Source: Fusarium oxysporum f. sp. lycopersici 4287
Taxonomy: Eukaryota; Ascomycota; Sordariomycetes; Hypocreales; Nectriaceae
Length of the DNA stretch: 64,000 bases
Assembly: GCF_000149955.1 (NCBI RefSeq)
Contig: NC_030986.1
Span: 3,967,333 to 4,031,332 of the forward strand
Reading direction: 5' to 3'
Below, one piece after another: positions 23,493 to 34,813 of the stretch. The number at the start of each line of letters is the position of its first letter. Positions within the stretch are counted from its first letter, which is position 1. A model generated the notes under the pieces. That model made no database searches. It saw only the letters and a list, made by a program, of their open reading frames with translations, and was not told the DNA's origin. The position numbers and the translations under genes were made by a program.

Positions 23493-24659
23493 TTAAGCGG
23501 AGGCGTAAACGCTACCATAAGAGCTGAGCTCGGTCTCGCTGGTCATGAGCATGCCAGTCTCAACCTTGAAGTAAGAGTAAGCATCAAGGTAAGAAAGGGC
23601 CTCAAGCTTGGGGATGGCATCCTTGAGCCAGTCGGCAATGGCCTCATCAGAACCTGTAGGAGCAAACTCGGTGAGCCAGATGGGCTTTCCACCGCAAGCC
23701 TCGTGGGAAGCCTTGAGGTGGTCGAAGAGAGTGTTACCGTACTCAACCTCGGAGTACCAGTGGACGTTGCAGAAGTCATAGTGGCACTGCTCGCCGAGCT
23801 TCTCACACTCAGAGACCCAGTTCTTGAGCCACTCGACACCCTCCATGGGAAGACCACTGTTGCTGATGGAAGGGGCACCGATGAGGGCCTTTCCAGCATA
23901 AGGGTTGAGCCACTTGACATGGGCCTTGGCAGCGTAGGCAGGAGTCATGTCAGCCTGGCCAGCGTTGTCAGGCTCGTTGAAGCTGAAGATAGCCTTGGCG
24001 CCATCACTCAGAGCCTGGGCACAGTTGTCGGCAAAGCGGTCGGTGTGGAGAGGCTGGTCGTTCCAGAGGGTAGGGATGAAGTTGAGACCCTTGAGACCGC
24101 CGGAAGAGGAGTCCCAGTTGTAACCCCAGCCGCAGTTCTTGCAGTCGCCGGCGAAAGTGTTGGCGAGGTCAACGTTGTTGTAGCAGACACCGCGCTTGTG
24201 GGAGAAGCCAGCGGAGCCGCCAGAAGTGGAGCCGCTAGACTTGGACTGGGTGCTGCTAGACTTGGCCTTGGACTGAGTCTTCTCCTTGATGGCAGCCTTC
24301 TGGGAAGCCTTGGCGGCGGTCTCCTCCTTCTTGGGCTGGGAAGCAGGCTCATAGGCGGACTTGGCAGCTTGAGAGGGCTTGGCGACCTTGATAATGGTGG
24401 TAGGCTGAGCGGCAGCAGGAGCGGGAGCAGAAGGTGCCTCGGGTTGAGAAGCGGCAGCGGGCTGAGTAGCAGCAGGAGCAGCACCGCCGGGGCCGAAGTA
24501 GTTGTTCTCCCAAGAGACGACCTGACCGTCAATAGTAGCAACGACCCAGTCACCACGCTTCTGGGCGTGCTGGTGGTGAGCGTGGCGGTGGCCGAGAGCG
24601 AGAGCCGGCTCAAGAAGAGCGGCGGTAGCGGTAAGGATGGTGAGCTTGTTGGCGATCAT
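23493..24659 (-). CDS. Secreted GH128 beta-1,3-glucanase (Asl1-like glycosyl hydrolase core)
   Basis: This is a single-exon, 388-residue extracellular or cell-wall enzyme expected to act on beta-1,3-glucan. Residues 1-22 form a signal peptide. A His-rich stretch and a dibasic KR (34-35, Kex2-like) follow, then a 100-residue Ala/Pro/Lys/Ser linker (about 57-150). A second KR (155-156) sits directly before the catalytic core RGVCYNNVDLAN. The core has FNEPDN with the predicted acid/base Glu229 and WLTEFAPTG with the predicted nucleophile Glu331, the usual GH128 pair. Four Cys (173, 176, 286, 292) and Cys297/322 could form disulfides. The protein may remain attached to the wall or be released by processing at the second KR. 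Codon bias is strong, suggesting high expression. The long antisense frame opposite it is a shadow of that bias. Confidence 0.92.
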   Translation of the reverse strand: MIANKLTILTATAALLEPALALGHRHAHHQHAQKRGDWVVATIDGQVVSWENNYFGPGGAAPAATQPAAASQPEAPSAPAPAAAQPTTIIKVAKPSQAAKSAYEPASQPKKEETAAKASQKAAIKEKTQSKAKSSSTQSKSSGSTSGGSAGFSHKRGVCYNNVDLANTFAGDCKNCGWGYNWDSSSGGLKGLNFIPTLWNDQPLHTDRFADNCAQALSDGAKAIFSFNEPDNAGQADMTPAYAAKAHVKWLNPYAGKALIGAPSISNSGLPMEGVEWLKNWVSECEKLGEQCHYDFCNVHWYSEVEYGNTLFDHLKASHEACGGKPIWLTEFAPTGSDEAIADWLKDAIPKLEALSYLDAYSYFKVETGMLMTSETELSSYGSVYASA

Positions 24660-25630
24660 CTTGACTGATATGACTGGTATTCCTAATCAAGGCGATTCGG
24701 GTAAAGATCGATGAAACCTAGTGTTTCCCGAGACGGCAGTCGACTTATGTAATGAATGTGAAGTTGTACTTGATATTCGGGTTGATCACAGTCGGGGTGA
24801 CAAGGTGAAAGCAACAACGAAAGATCGGGGCTGAGACGATAGTTGTAGTTATGTGATCGGCACGGCCGAGTAGGGAGTGTGTATGCGATCTATCAAAGAC
24901 GCAGATAAAGAAGGGCGACGACTAGTCGAGACGAGGGTTGAAAACACGGGCTGATATTGACGAGATGAAGGAGAGAAGGGGAAGGGAAGTTTGAAACCAT
25001 GGGGGGGATATAGAGGGTTTAAGAGCAAGGAGGTCCCTCGCAATAAGGCAGGCAAGTGGTGTGGTTTGGACATGATCCAGAAGTACAGTACAAGTGGTGA
25101 AGTGGACTGGAATGTATCTTTTACCTGCTGACGATTGTTGGAGATACCTGTGTCTTCACCTGACACCTGGTATCTTTGTTTCCAAGACTGGAAAGACTGG
25201 GAAGAAAGACCCCCGCCTGGGCCATCGAGAGCCTCCACTTGCAGGGGCCGTTTTGGGGCGCTTTCGGTGGACTCAGGTGAAATGCTTGGAGGCATTCTGC
25301 AATTCCATTGGCCGACGCTCTTGTTCCTGGCGCCGTGCTAGAGTGGATCTCTGGCCGGGTACGCCATCCCTGGCAAAAAGCGGGTAGTATGTCAGGGGCA
25401 GCCGCCTCAGGTAGCATCAAAGCAGTTTCCGATTGGACGAGCTGGCCTCCCTCTTAGAACCTAAACAACAGGTCAACGACAGCGACAGTGGGCAAAGGAA
25501 ACATGGGTTAACGTGGCAGTGGATGCACGACCACTCACATAGAGGCACACACACGTTGTGCCTGAACTGAAACAACTATACATGCGCTATTTCATCCGGC
25601 TTTGGTCTACTGCAGGTCCCTTCTGCAGGA

Positions 25631-25661
25631 ACACACACACACACACACACAAAAAAAAAAA
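25631..25661. repeat. AC microsatellite and adjoining poly-A
   Basis: Ten AC units are followed directly by 11 to 12 A. Confidence 0.9.
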
Positions 25662-28520
25662 GAGGAAACAAAAGAACAAAAGACCGCAAACGGCCCAATT
25701 GTGTTAGTGGCCCTCAGAGGAATGATTCACGCACTGGGGCCTTTGTTACTTTTGCTGCAATGCCAGCACTCTTTCGCCCCAATTCCTGACTCGATGATCC
25801 CACAACCAAGCTTCTGATATCCACCATGGTATAAAAAACTAAACGGTCCCGAGAGATTAAGCCAAGACAGCAGAGAACACGACCGAGTTTGCTGCCGGCA
25901 CTTGGCCTTCGAGAACCCTCAACGCCCACTTCCCAGCTACGAACGTAATCGGACAAGGCCGTCGTAAACGTTGGCCCTAACTCCGTTGAGCTGATCCTAC
26001 CCAGGATGCCCTGTAGCCTGTAGGTAAGGTAGCTGATGCGATGCTTATCCTGGTGCCAAGCCCAGCCAACTTGATGAATGCAAGGCCAGAGGTTAACAAC
26101 CACCAACTTCTGCATCACCGTCATCATCTGGCTTCTCGTCATTCCAATGCTCTCACACCAGAGGCGCATGATACGCATCATATGACGCTCATCACGACAA
26201 CTAGCAACGACAACGCACACACACACAATTAAAGCACTCAGAACAAGGCGCACAAAGGCTGCCACCGACGAAAATTCTAAATGTCTTGGCTTTTTGGTGC
26301 ATCCCAGCCTCTTAGGACAGACCTGAACCCATTACTAAAGGGCCACGTCGGCTGCTAAACCCAATTCTCACTTAGCATCCGCCGTGTGAAACACCGTCCG
26401 AAATTACATCCGCAGCCACAGTAGGGGGGCTCCACGCGTACAACCATGATATCCCTTGTCAATATCTGAGCAACCTGTTAGCCGGGATTCCGGATCGGAT
26501 CCTCATCGCAGTCCACGATGGATGGACGCTGCAAACGGATGGAGCAGAGACATTATTGAGCCATTTTTGGCATAAAAAAGCTTGGTTCTCGATTCTCATA
26601 GTATGGCAGGGTTGTCACTCATCCCCACAGGAGACATTCACAACTTGGAACAAGAGAAAAAAAAACTCAATGCCGCATTTTGTTGCTCTGACTCAGATCT
26701 TCACAATCTGTTCTGTTTTCGTGGAAGTCTTTGCCATCACTCTGCATGATGAGGGTTGCATTTTCTGCACCTAGCCATGACCGAGCACCAAGAAACACAC
26801 TCAACACTCTTTGCTTTGTACAAGCTAAATATCACAGACTCTATTTCCTCGGCTTGGCACCTAAACTATTGACATGTGGCGGTCAAGCTGACGTGTTACA
26901 CTCAATGCCCTTTGAGGCTGTTTCTTTGTGCAACTTTCCTTAGCTAGTACTTGGGACTCTGGTTGATGGACTCCCCTGATCAGTGTCGTTTACTCATATC
27001 ACAGTGTCGAGTAAACAAAACAAGCAGTCTCTCAAGCGACGAGCTGCTGCCTGTATGGGAAATCCTGTTTCAGCCCATAACTTATGGGCCTATGGGGCGC
27101 TCATCTTATCTCACGAGATCGCTTCGGGGCGGTACCTGGAGTCTGTTGAGCTTTTAATAGGACTTGAGCATGGCTCTTGCTCTCCACTGCCCATGAGCTG
27201 TTGACTCTGGGTCGATGATTCGATACCGCAACACGGTTCAAGGTATCCAATTTCAGAGTACGATGCATTGAGCGGGACGTTAATATAATGTTGTTGTGGT
27301 ATACGAACGCTTGGGGATATGACCCACCTTGGCGGGATGTGGATGTTGTTGATCAAGGCGTACCGTTAATCAACATGGCAATGGTGAGAACAGCGGATCT
27401 CTCAGGATATGAGGCCTCCCTAAAAAGGAGCGTGAATGACATTTCAGGTGAGATAGCTAGGATGCGGTAGTGGCAGTGGTTCATTCAAAAGATGATGATA
27501 AATTTCACATCTTATATGTGGTACAGGGTAGGATTGTTTTGTTTACATATAACCCCCTTGCTTCATTATCACATGAAAGCCCCAACAAACTGTAGGCCCC
27601 ATTGATGATGGATTTATTACACTTTACCGATGCTAGATGCATTATTTGTATCCCTTCCCATCAGATTTCAACATATTGCAAGAACCCTACCTGTTGGCAT
27701 GTCGTTTGAGGTGCTTGTGCTGTCTGTCTCGTAATAGGTTGTGAGCAACCAAAACCCGAGACTTAAACAGGTGAACTAGAGAAACCGCAACAAACGCAAC
27801 AAGCCATCGTTTTTAAAATAGATACTGTAACATGGCTCCAGAGTTCAGGTGAGCTAATAACATGATCGGCGCTAGGGAACCTGCGAATCGCGATATTTGC
27901 AGAAGCGCCCGACGATGGGAAATGAGGTGAAGGACTAGAGGACGATCGCGGGCGCGCGCTTGTTATTCCCGTGATTTGGCTAGTAATTACACTACGACGG
28001 AGTTGAGTGCGACACCAAAAGTGCCATCTCCAATCAGACATTTCCTTGAGCTTGCTGTTGAAACATGGTCCGTTGTCATATTAAGATTCTGGGGTAAAGT
28101 TAAACGCCAACAATGGGCATTGTAACGGACATCAAACTGGAGCCCCGCTATAAGGTAACGGAGAATCTGCAGCCCGTTGAGAGCTTATCGAGTAAGGCTG
28201 GGTCTGTGGCGAAAGTCACAATTGCCCTGTTGGTCAGTAAATCAGTGGAGGTCAACACAGCCTCTTCCATGAAGCCAATATCCAAAATCCATATAAAGTC
28301 ACGACATAGCCGCAACTGATAACTATCAATCTGAAAAACCGCCTAGCAACACCGAAGCCCAAATTGGGATGATAGTGCGAGAAGCGGCGGAATGATGACC
28401 CGTCATCCCGCCCTGTTAGTTAGGGATAAACTGCTACTACAACGAATGATAGAACAACATGTTCAGCTAGTTGTGGCAGGGCTCAAGCCACTTGATAGGA
28501 TCGTCCACTACCAGCTTTAA

Positions 28521-28526
28521 CACGTG
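28521..28526. promoter_or_regulatory. CACGTG E-box upstream of the Zn2Cys6 gene
   Basis: A palindromic CACGTG followed by AC lies 266 bp before the start codon. It is the core recognised by bHLH factors such as Cbf1 or SREBP-like proteins. Binding is inferred. Confidence 0.35.
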
Positions 28527-28607
28527 ACATTGTAACACGCTGATTCGCTCCTGTTGGGATGAGGAAGCTATCCAGCTCTTGATGCCTCGTGAGTTCTTTG
28601 GCATGCT

Positions 28608-28614
28608 TATAAAA
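28608..28614 (+). promoter_or_regulatory. TATA box of the Zn2Cys6 gene
   Basis: TATAAAA-type sequence lies about 180 bp before the ATG at 28792, a usual distance for a fungal gene with a leader of about 100-140 bases. Confidence 0.45.
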
Positions 28615-28645
28615 CTTCAACCTTTTAAATACGAAACATATATTC

Positions 28646-28652
28646 TATACGA
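28646..28652 (-). promoter_or_regulatory. Candidate sterol regulatory element (TCGTATA)
   Basis: TCGTATA on the minus strand is the core site bound by yeast Upc2/Ecm22. It lies 140 bp before a gene whose protein resembles that family. A 7-mer can occur by chance. Confidence 0.3.
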
Positions 28653-28791
28653 CGATTTAGATGCATGAAGACAAAAAGCTGCCGCCGAGTATCATTACTT
28701 CTACGCTGGTCGCTTCTGCCACGGGCAATCTATCAGAGCTTCAAGGAGCTAGCTGAATTACAACCAGTCCACACCAGAAAGCAATCACATC

Positions 28792-30344
28792 ATGGACATA
28801 AATCAACAATTCACTCCGGGAATGCTGTCATTCACCGATCAGCCCGAGTTTGATTACGCCGCCTTTCTCCAAGCTGACGATATCACGTTTGGCGAGGGTG
28901 CCCAGACCCAACAGCAAGTACCATCAGATTCCTCAGACAAAGCTACCCCACCAAGCACAACATCAGGGTCTAGTAGTGAACTGGTTGCTCAACCTTCTGC
29001 TCAGAAACAAAGACTTGAGCGAAGAGGCCATACCAAGAGTCGAAGAGGTTGCTACAACTGCAAGAGAAGGCGTATCAAGGTATGTAGACCCGAAGATCTA
29101 GTTCCATGGACTGGCTAAGACCAGGAAGTGCCAGGAGACTCGGCCTGCGTGTGGCCACTGCACCAAGACGGGCCTGAAGTGCGAGTATCCATCTATGCCT
29201 CAGATCACACATCAGGTGCGTAAGAGACAAGGCTTAACAACTGTATCAACTGACGATCGTGTATCTAGCCGCATCACCAGATTCCTCTATTCAGTCTCCA
29301 GGATATGCGCTTCTTCCAGCACTTTCTGACGCAATGCTACCCTCATCATCCCTTGAAGCAAGAGGATATCTGGACCCATGAGATCCCATGCATTGCCCAC
29401 AACGTATGGATCCCCATCAAGTAAAGGAAACAGGGCAGTTACTGATCGATCTAGCATGAATACCTTATGCACGCAATCCTCGGTTTCTCGGCATCTGAAC
29501 TTATGAGGAATGACGCCAGTATTGTTTCGTCAGCCATGAACCACCGTATCAAGGCAATAAGAGCAATCAAGAAGCGTCTGGCTGAGACTGCCAGAAGCTC
29601 AATGGACTATGAGGAAGCGAACGCTATGGTAGCTACCTGTTACGCTCTTACATTTCAGTCCGTGAGCTTGGATGATGGATTGGCGGAGTATCTGACCTTC
29701 ATCCGTGGTATCATGATTGTGGGAATGCAAATGTTGTTCCGAGGTATAAAACCGATATTTGAAAATATGATGGAGCCGGATCAGGATGCCTTACTTGAAC
29801 CCCTAATGCAGGGCCTCCCACTAATTCCAAAGGGCTATACAGACTCTGCAATGGAGGCTCTTACGAATCTCAAGCCACTGTGTACGCAGCCAGTCGAGGT
29901 TGAGTATCATCACCATCTCGTCAAAATGGTCGAAAAGCTCTACATCAACTCGTGGGATGGTAAGTCTCTGATCATACAACACTGGCACCCAGCTAACTAG
30001 GTCTAGCATATAAAGCATACACATCACAATACGGCTGGTGGATGTTACTTCCACACGACACCTTCCAAGCTCTCATTGATCCCGATAACCAGGTCATGAT
30101 GCTGCTTCACTCACATTGGGTCGCCATCAACGAGATCATGTCTCCTATCAGTGGGCAAGAACGAAACGTATCTGAAAAGTACCCTCCACAGAGAGATGGC
30201 CAGCCACAACTTGATCCTGGTTTTGCCCGATGGCTTAAACATATTAATGCTAATATCGACCTTGAGCACCAGATTTATAATCAGTGGCCGATGTGGGTGG
30301 AGGAACAGTTGGATCATGATATTACCTTCTTTGGAAGGGCTTGA
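28792..30344 (+). CDS. Zn2Cys6 transcription factor, sterol-uptake-control (Upc2-like) family
   Basis: This is a nuclear fungal binuclear-cluster regulator. Five exons (28792-29079, 29129-29215, 29269-29403, 29455-29959, 30007-30344) encode 450 residues. The cluster uses Cys 87, 90, 97, 104, 107 and 114, within GCYNCKRRRIK and CQETRPACGHC. The first intron falls exactly before Cys97, and choosing acceptor GAAG at 29128 restores it. A basic RRGHTKSRR stretch precedes the cluster. The region after it (IPLFSLQDMRFFQHFL, WTHEIPCIAHNHEYLMHAILG) matches the ligand-sensing/activation domain of proteins annotated as sterol uptake control protein 2. In filamentous fungi this family is broad, so control of sterol genes is inferred rather than shown. 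An upstream TATA box, E-box and TCGTATA site are listed separately. Confidence 0.88.
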
Positions 30345-31596
30345 TTGTCGGGTTATCCTCAGTTATTCGGTATATCAACAGGTGACTGAAGTTTGGATAT
30401 CTCAATGCCCTTCATGCAAGGCCTCTTCATGACTCATATTGTAAACGGACTCAACTTTTGCTGTTGTTATGTCTGATAGTCACATGTATGGACAGTTGAT
30501 TTGAACGTTGATTGGTACGCCCAGCCTGATGCCTTGACTCAAGATATCGTGGTCTTGATGCAAGAAGGACTGTACGTGTCTCAGGATAGTGTGCAGACAC
30601 AGTAAGACTATCTCTCGCATTTTCATTGCAAGATCGGTAGCATCTGGTACTATATGTGCAGCTGCACTCTTACCGGTCCTCAATTCCCGGCGAAGCTGAA
30701 GATCTTGTCATTCAGCATGCAGGTTGTTGCAAGATTTCGAACTGAAAATCTTCCAGTAGAGAAAATATATCGTGCCCATGGATTTGACAGCTCAAGCGAC
30801 GAGAGTGTTGCCTACCGTTTCAAGTTACGTTCTCCTGAGGAAAACGTGAATATCATCTTGGATGATAGACCCCTTCAAGGTCTTTGACCATGGCCGCGAA
30901 AGGAACAAGAGCAGAAGACTCAAAGAGGGACAGACACCGAAGAGGAGAGCGTGAAGGAAGGGAACGAAGAGCCGATAACTCACCTTGGTTCTATGTAATT
31001 GTCACCTTCCAAACTCCTTACGGTCAGGTCAGGACTTTCCCTTCAGATAAGGAAATTTATGATTAATTTAGGAAGCTCTCTATTCTAGACGACTCAAATA
31101 CTAGGTAAAGTCATCACAAGCTTAGGAGGCTCTTGAAATGTCGTTTTTTAGCCCCCAAACCGACTCAAGGTCTCAAGTGTCGTTCCCGGTGCTAGTCTCG
31201 GCACTGCCCCAGCAAAGCCCCCACTATTGAATCTCGCATTCATCGTATTCCACGCGATTGGGTCGGGCGTGGGGGGATGATCATCATATAAGCCAATCAT
31301 GTTTTGGGGCAACCTTCACAGGGCTGAAGGATGCCTTGGGCTGTCCCCGTCATTGAGCAACCAGTAGTGCCGTATTCTTCGGGTTTGGCAAATAGCCAAT
31401 TGAAGGTCTCAGGGTAAAGAGGTAGATCATATAAGGTCGTGGGTATATATAGGCCCTCTGTCCGCCTTCAAGATGGAAGAAGTTTGAAAGCGAGCATCAT
31501 AGTAAGACTTACACCAACGACTTATCAGCATCACCAAGCTACATTCAAAGAATCAGGTATTCAAAATACTCTTACCAAGACCACTGTTATAGAACC
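30345..31596. other. Intergenic region with TATA box for the next gene
   Basis: This holds the 3' UTR of the Zn2Cys6 gene and the promoter of the gene at 31597. A 77-codon frame at 30654-30887 has no recognisable feature. No other gene was seen. Confidence 0.45.
31444..31451 (+). promoter_or_regulatory. TATA box
   Basis: TATATATA lies about 150 bp upstream of the ATG at 31597 and suits this gene's transcription start. It is a pattern match only. Confidence 0.45.
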
Positions 31597-32547
31597 ATGT
31601 CTACAAAAACTGAGACAATGACAACTTCATCCTTCGAACTCGGCCATCGTCCCTCTGGACACTTAGCTCCACCTCCTGACTACGAGACTACTGAAGCTGT
31701 AGAACTATCACGCCTCTCGCCAGCTACGTCTTCTACAAACTCCCTTCCAGAATATACGACGCTATACAACAATGAAAACGGAGACTCAGCATCGTCCTCT
31801 TCAACATCTGGATTTTATCCTACAAAACAACTGCAGATCCAAGCTCCTGGGTTTGCACTTATTAGGCTTCCTCTACCGCCTCAGCCAGATCCTATCTATG
31901 TCTTCAATGTCGCAGCAACGGGAGAACTCGATGATGCAGAGTATGTATCGATTCGGCCTACAAGAAACTCAGGCTCTTGCTTTCTTGCCAGGGCGAACGA
32001 CCCTACACAAGCAGCTCTATGCACGACCACATACCGCTTTGGTCCAGGCAAGCCTCCCAAGATCCGTTTTGTTGGGGATGGATCGCAGAACGGCCAGGCA
32101 GAGGAGATCGAGATCAGCTGCAAAGGTGTTCTAACTCGCAGCACCATCATGCGCACTCATCTCGGCACTTTCGAATGGCGATATAGTTCCCGCGCCGAAC
32201 GTCGAAGTGCAAAAGCCTCTGTTGGCGAGGAAATCGATTGTCTACTCATTCTAGACCAAGTCATGAAAGTGGCCGTGGCAGGAGGAAAGCAGGAAGAGAG
32301 AAGACGCAAGGTTGGGCAATTCGTGCGTAGCGATGGACTCCGTACTCAAGGTTCTAGGAGGAGCTCTGCTGGAAATGGTGGACGGCTTATGCTTGATTTG
32401 CGTGAGTGGTTGGATCGGAAAAACGAGGCAATTGAGATGGAAATTCTAGCTGTGGTGAGTTGTGTGTCCATGATGAAGAAAGAAGTGGATAGGCGAAGAA
32501 TGCATCAGACTATGGCCATCATGGGAGGTGCTTCTGGTGGATCCTAG
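31597..32547 (+). CDS. Hypothetical protein with PPxY motif and a conserved beta-rich core
   Basis: I do not recognise a named family with confidence. The gene is intronless and encodes 316 residues. Residues 1-75 are Ser/Thr/Pro-rich and include PPPDYETTE, a PPxY (WW/Nedd4-binding) motif, and an LPEYTTLY repeat-like motif. A core of about 150 residues follows with alternating hydrophobic strands (LQIQAPGFALIRLPLP, YVFNVAATG, TIMRTHLGTFEWRYSS). This pattern resembles tubby/LOR-like barrel folds but is not proof of one. The C-terminus is helical and basic (LREWLDRKNEAIEMEILAVV, MKKEVDRRRMHQ). No signal peptide is present. Ubiquitin-ligase recruitment through PPxY is an inference. An alternative start at codon 9 is possible. 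Confidence 0.7.
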   Translation: MSTKTETMTTSSFELGHRPSGHLAPPPDYETTEAVELSRLSPATSSTNSLPEYTTLYNNENGDSASSSSTSGFYPTKQLQIQAPGFALIRLPLPPQPDPIYVFNVAATGELDDAEYVSIRPTRNSGSCFLARANDPTQAALCTTTYRFGPGKPPKIRFVGDGSQNGQAEEIEISCKGVLTRSTIMRTHLGTFEWRYSSRAERRSAKASVGEEIDCLLILDQVMKVAVAGGKQEERRRKVGQFVRSDGLRTQGSRRSSAGNGGRLMLDLREWLDRKNEAIEMEILAVVSCVSMMKKEVDRRRMHQTMAIMGGASGGS

Positions 32548-32714
32548 ACTGTTGGGACGAATATGGTCCTCGGATGAGATTAATACTAGTGATAGACTGT
32601 TCGTATATTTTAGTTATAGAAACCGACCTTCTGCTTTTCAGGAGACACTTTCGTTAATTGTGGCCGGATAAATGCTAACCACCAAAATATATCCCATTTA
32701 ACCCATTGGTGTTC

Positions 32715-34813
32715 TTATTCTTGCACATCAGGAACCGCAGTTTTCTCTCTGGGTCCCAGCTCAAGCACCTCAGTCGATGGAATTTGTTCCTTCTCATTCA
32801 AGTTGGCATTCTCGAGATCCTTCTTACTGCACTTACACCTGTACCTCACCGAGCACCCCTGCTTCTCACCAATGAACGGGTCGTTGCGGCATGATTTGCC
32901 AAACAACTCCAGCAGCAACACCCACACAGAGAGAGCCAAAGTGATGGATATCAGGTTTAGCGAGTTTAGGCTCTTAGCCAATGGCAAGAGAAACAAGATG
33001 AGGCAGACGAGAAGTCTATTGGCCAACCGTGTCTTCTTGGACAGGCGTCTAGTTGCTGGATGGCGATGATCATGAGTGACTGAAATGACTCCCATAAAGA
33101 ACAAGGCTACAGCAAGGCCTTGGGAGTAAAAGTACCGGATACCGTCAGCCATCTCAGGATCCGAACGCTCGATATAGTGTTCCGTAAGATGCTCAGGGTT
33201 GGCATCCGGAGTATCTGCGACCCAGACGAGCTTAGATAGTCCGGCAGATGCGAGAATGTAGCCCATGATGAACGGGAGATGAGCGTAGTGCCATACGGAC
33301 GCTTTGTAGGTTAGCAAGGGGTCATTACCATAGCCTGTATAACTTACAGGATATCACGGAGCGTCGAATAGCATGGATGTTGATGTTGCTGCCATCGACA
33401 TCAAAATAGATCCAGTTAAACACAAACGCCTGGCAAAGACCCAGAACAGCCTTTCCCAAGAATACATCAACGGTATATCCTCCATGACTCTGAAACATTG
33501 GTCCCATGACAGAGTATCCAAACACCAGTGAGACAAAGGCATTGGTTCGTTCAACACGATGCTCAATATTGACGGCTGGAAAGAACTCGAAGATCCCCGA
33601 GAGATACTTTACAATCCTTTTGTCATGAGCAGCCTTTCGGCCGTATTGGTAAATTCCAGTGAGGATGCTCTGGCCGCACATATCCAAGATGATGGCAACC
33701 CAGATGAGTCCCAGACGAGAAGGCATCTCAACATGAATACTAGCAATCCATAGGGCTGCAGGCACAATTATGTTGAGAGCTTGACATAACATAACACCTC
33801 GCACCATTGGCAGCAGGTACCCAGTGTACAAGAAGTGGAAGACACCTCTGAAACGGGCAGCGACATAGAATGATACCAGCATAGTGTAGGTATTGTGCTC
33901 GCCAGGATAAAATGCATATGTCATGTTGGTCGAGAACCTAAGAAGTCAGATGGATGATTCCTGTTGTCTATTGCCGACGTACCCCAGAAGACAAGCAATC
34001 TCGAACAGAATCTCAAGCCGTGTAAAGACATCGTCCGTCTCAAACCAACTCAAGATCAGAGTGATATCGGACCAAATCTTCCATGACATGATGAATGTGA
34101 TTGCGAAGCGAAGCAGCTCTTTGCCGGTCGGCTCAGCCCAGACATGCTCGCCGTTGACATGGATGATACCGACTTTTCGAGTGGTGAGAATTTGTTATCG
34201 CAACAGAGTTGGGTTTCTTACCATAAAGAAGATCAAAGAACAGCTCAATGGCCATGATCTCGGTGTTTTCTGAAGCACGCCACAATAATCCCTTGTGAAA
34301 CCATTGCTTGACCACTGGTTTCTTAAAGAGTTTGATAGTTTCTCCTAGTCGAGGTTGACCTCCACCAGAACCAACTGAGAGTGTATCTGAAGTTGACATG
34401 TTGGAGGGGTCGGCAGCTGGTGAGGGGTCATCATCATCATAAGTTCGCAGTTCAGCACCATAACCAAACTTGTCGAAATTGGCACTTAGAGCAGACGTGT
34501 TGGTAGAGAGTCGTTCCAGGTGGCCGTTGACGATATCAAGTTGACTCTGCATATCTTCCCACTCGTCAAAGGCAGGGCCATGCCGTTGTCGAAAGTGAGC
34601 ACGGCGACTCTCATGGTGATCTCGGGTCTCTCTTAGATAGTCGCAATGTTCTGGTGATCCGTGGATGACAACTTCAACCTGAACATCATTTCGCTTTCCA
34701 TGTTCTTCACGTAAATATTCGAGATCTTCGGGTAGAGAGGCGATGATCTTCTTGCCATTTGGCAGGAAGAACTCCTGCGGTCGCCGGCGTCGAGCAGAGG
34801 CAATGTATGACAT
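32715..34813 (-). CDS. LtrA (low temperature requirement A) family membrane protein
   Basis: This is an integral membrane protein of the LtrA family, known in bacteria and expanded in filamentous fungi; its biochemical role is unknown. Four exons (34222-34813, 33983-34172, 33348-33937, 32715-33301) encode 652 residues. The first 170 or so residues are hydrophilic and charged (ARRRRPQEFFLPNGKK, acidic DDDDPS). The LtrA signature MAIELFFDLLYG, followed by VGIIHVNGEHVWAEPTG, opens the membrane part. Many hydrophobic helices follow, for example PMVRGVMLCQALNIIVPAA and LGLIWVAIILDMCGQSIL, through LLVCLILFLLPLAK. A Cys-rich basic tail (RYRCKCSKK) ends the protein. Introns are 34173-34221, 33938-33982 and 33302-33347, all joining in phase. 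It is convergent with the gene at 31597 (167 bp apart) and divergent from ATP15. Confidence 0.9.

Larger units (their letters stand above)
24660..28791. other. Gene-poor region between GH128 and Zn2Cys6 genes
   Basis: There are about 4.1 kb without a supported gene. The first 400 bp are the GH128 promoter and leader, with a pyrimidine-rich sense strand (about 24950-25020) and TATATCC near 25007. An (AC)10 microsatellite followed by a poly-A run lies at 25631-25661. The last 300 bp are the promoter of the gene at 28792. Confidence 0.5.

Noticed and set aside
23703..24668. A 321-codon open frame antisense to the GH128 gene
   Set aside because: It is Leu/Gly/Val/Ser-biased, with no fold-like pattern. 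It arises because the strongly biased GH128 codons avoid stops on the other strand.
25714..26265. A 183-codon minus-strand frame with a signal-like N-terminus
   Set aside because: The frame begins at GTG, the hydrophobic Val/Cys stretch derives from an ACAC-rich sequence, and nothing downstream looks like a conserved protein.
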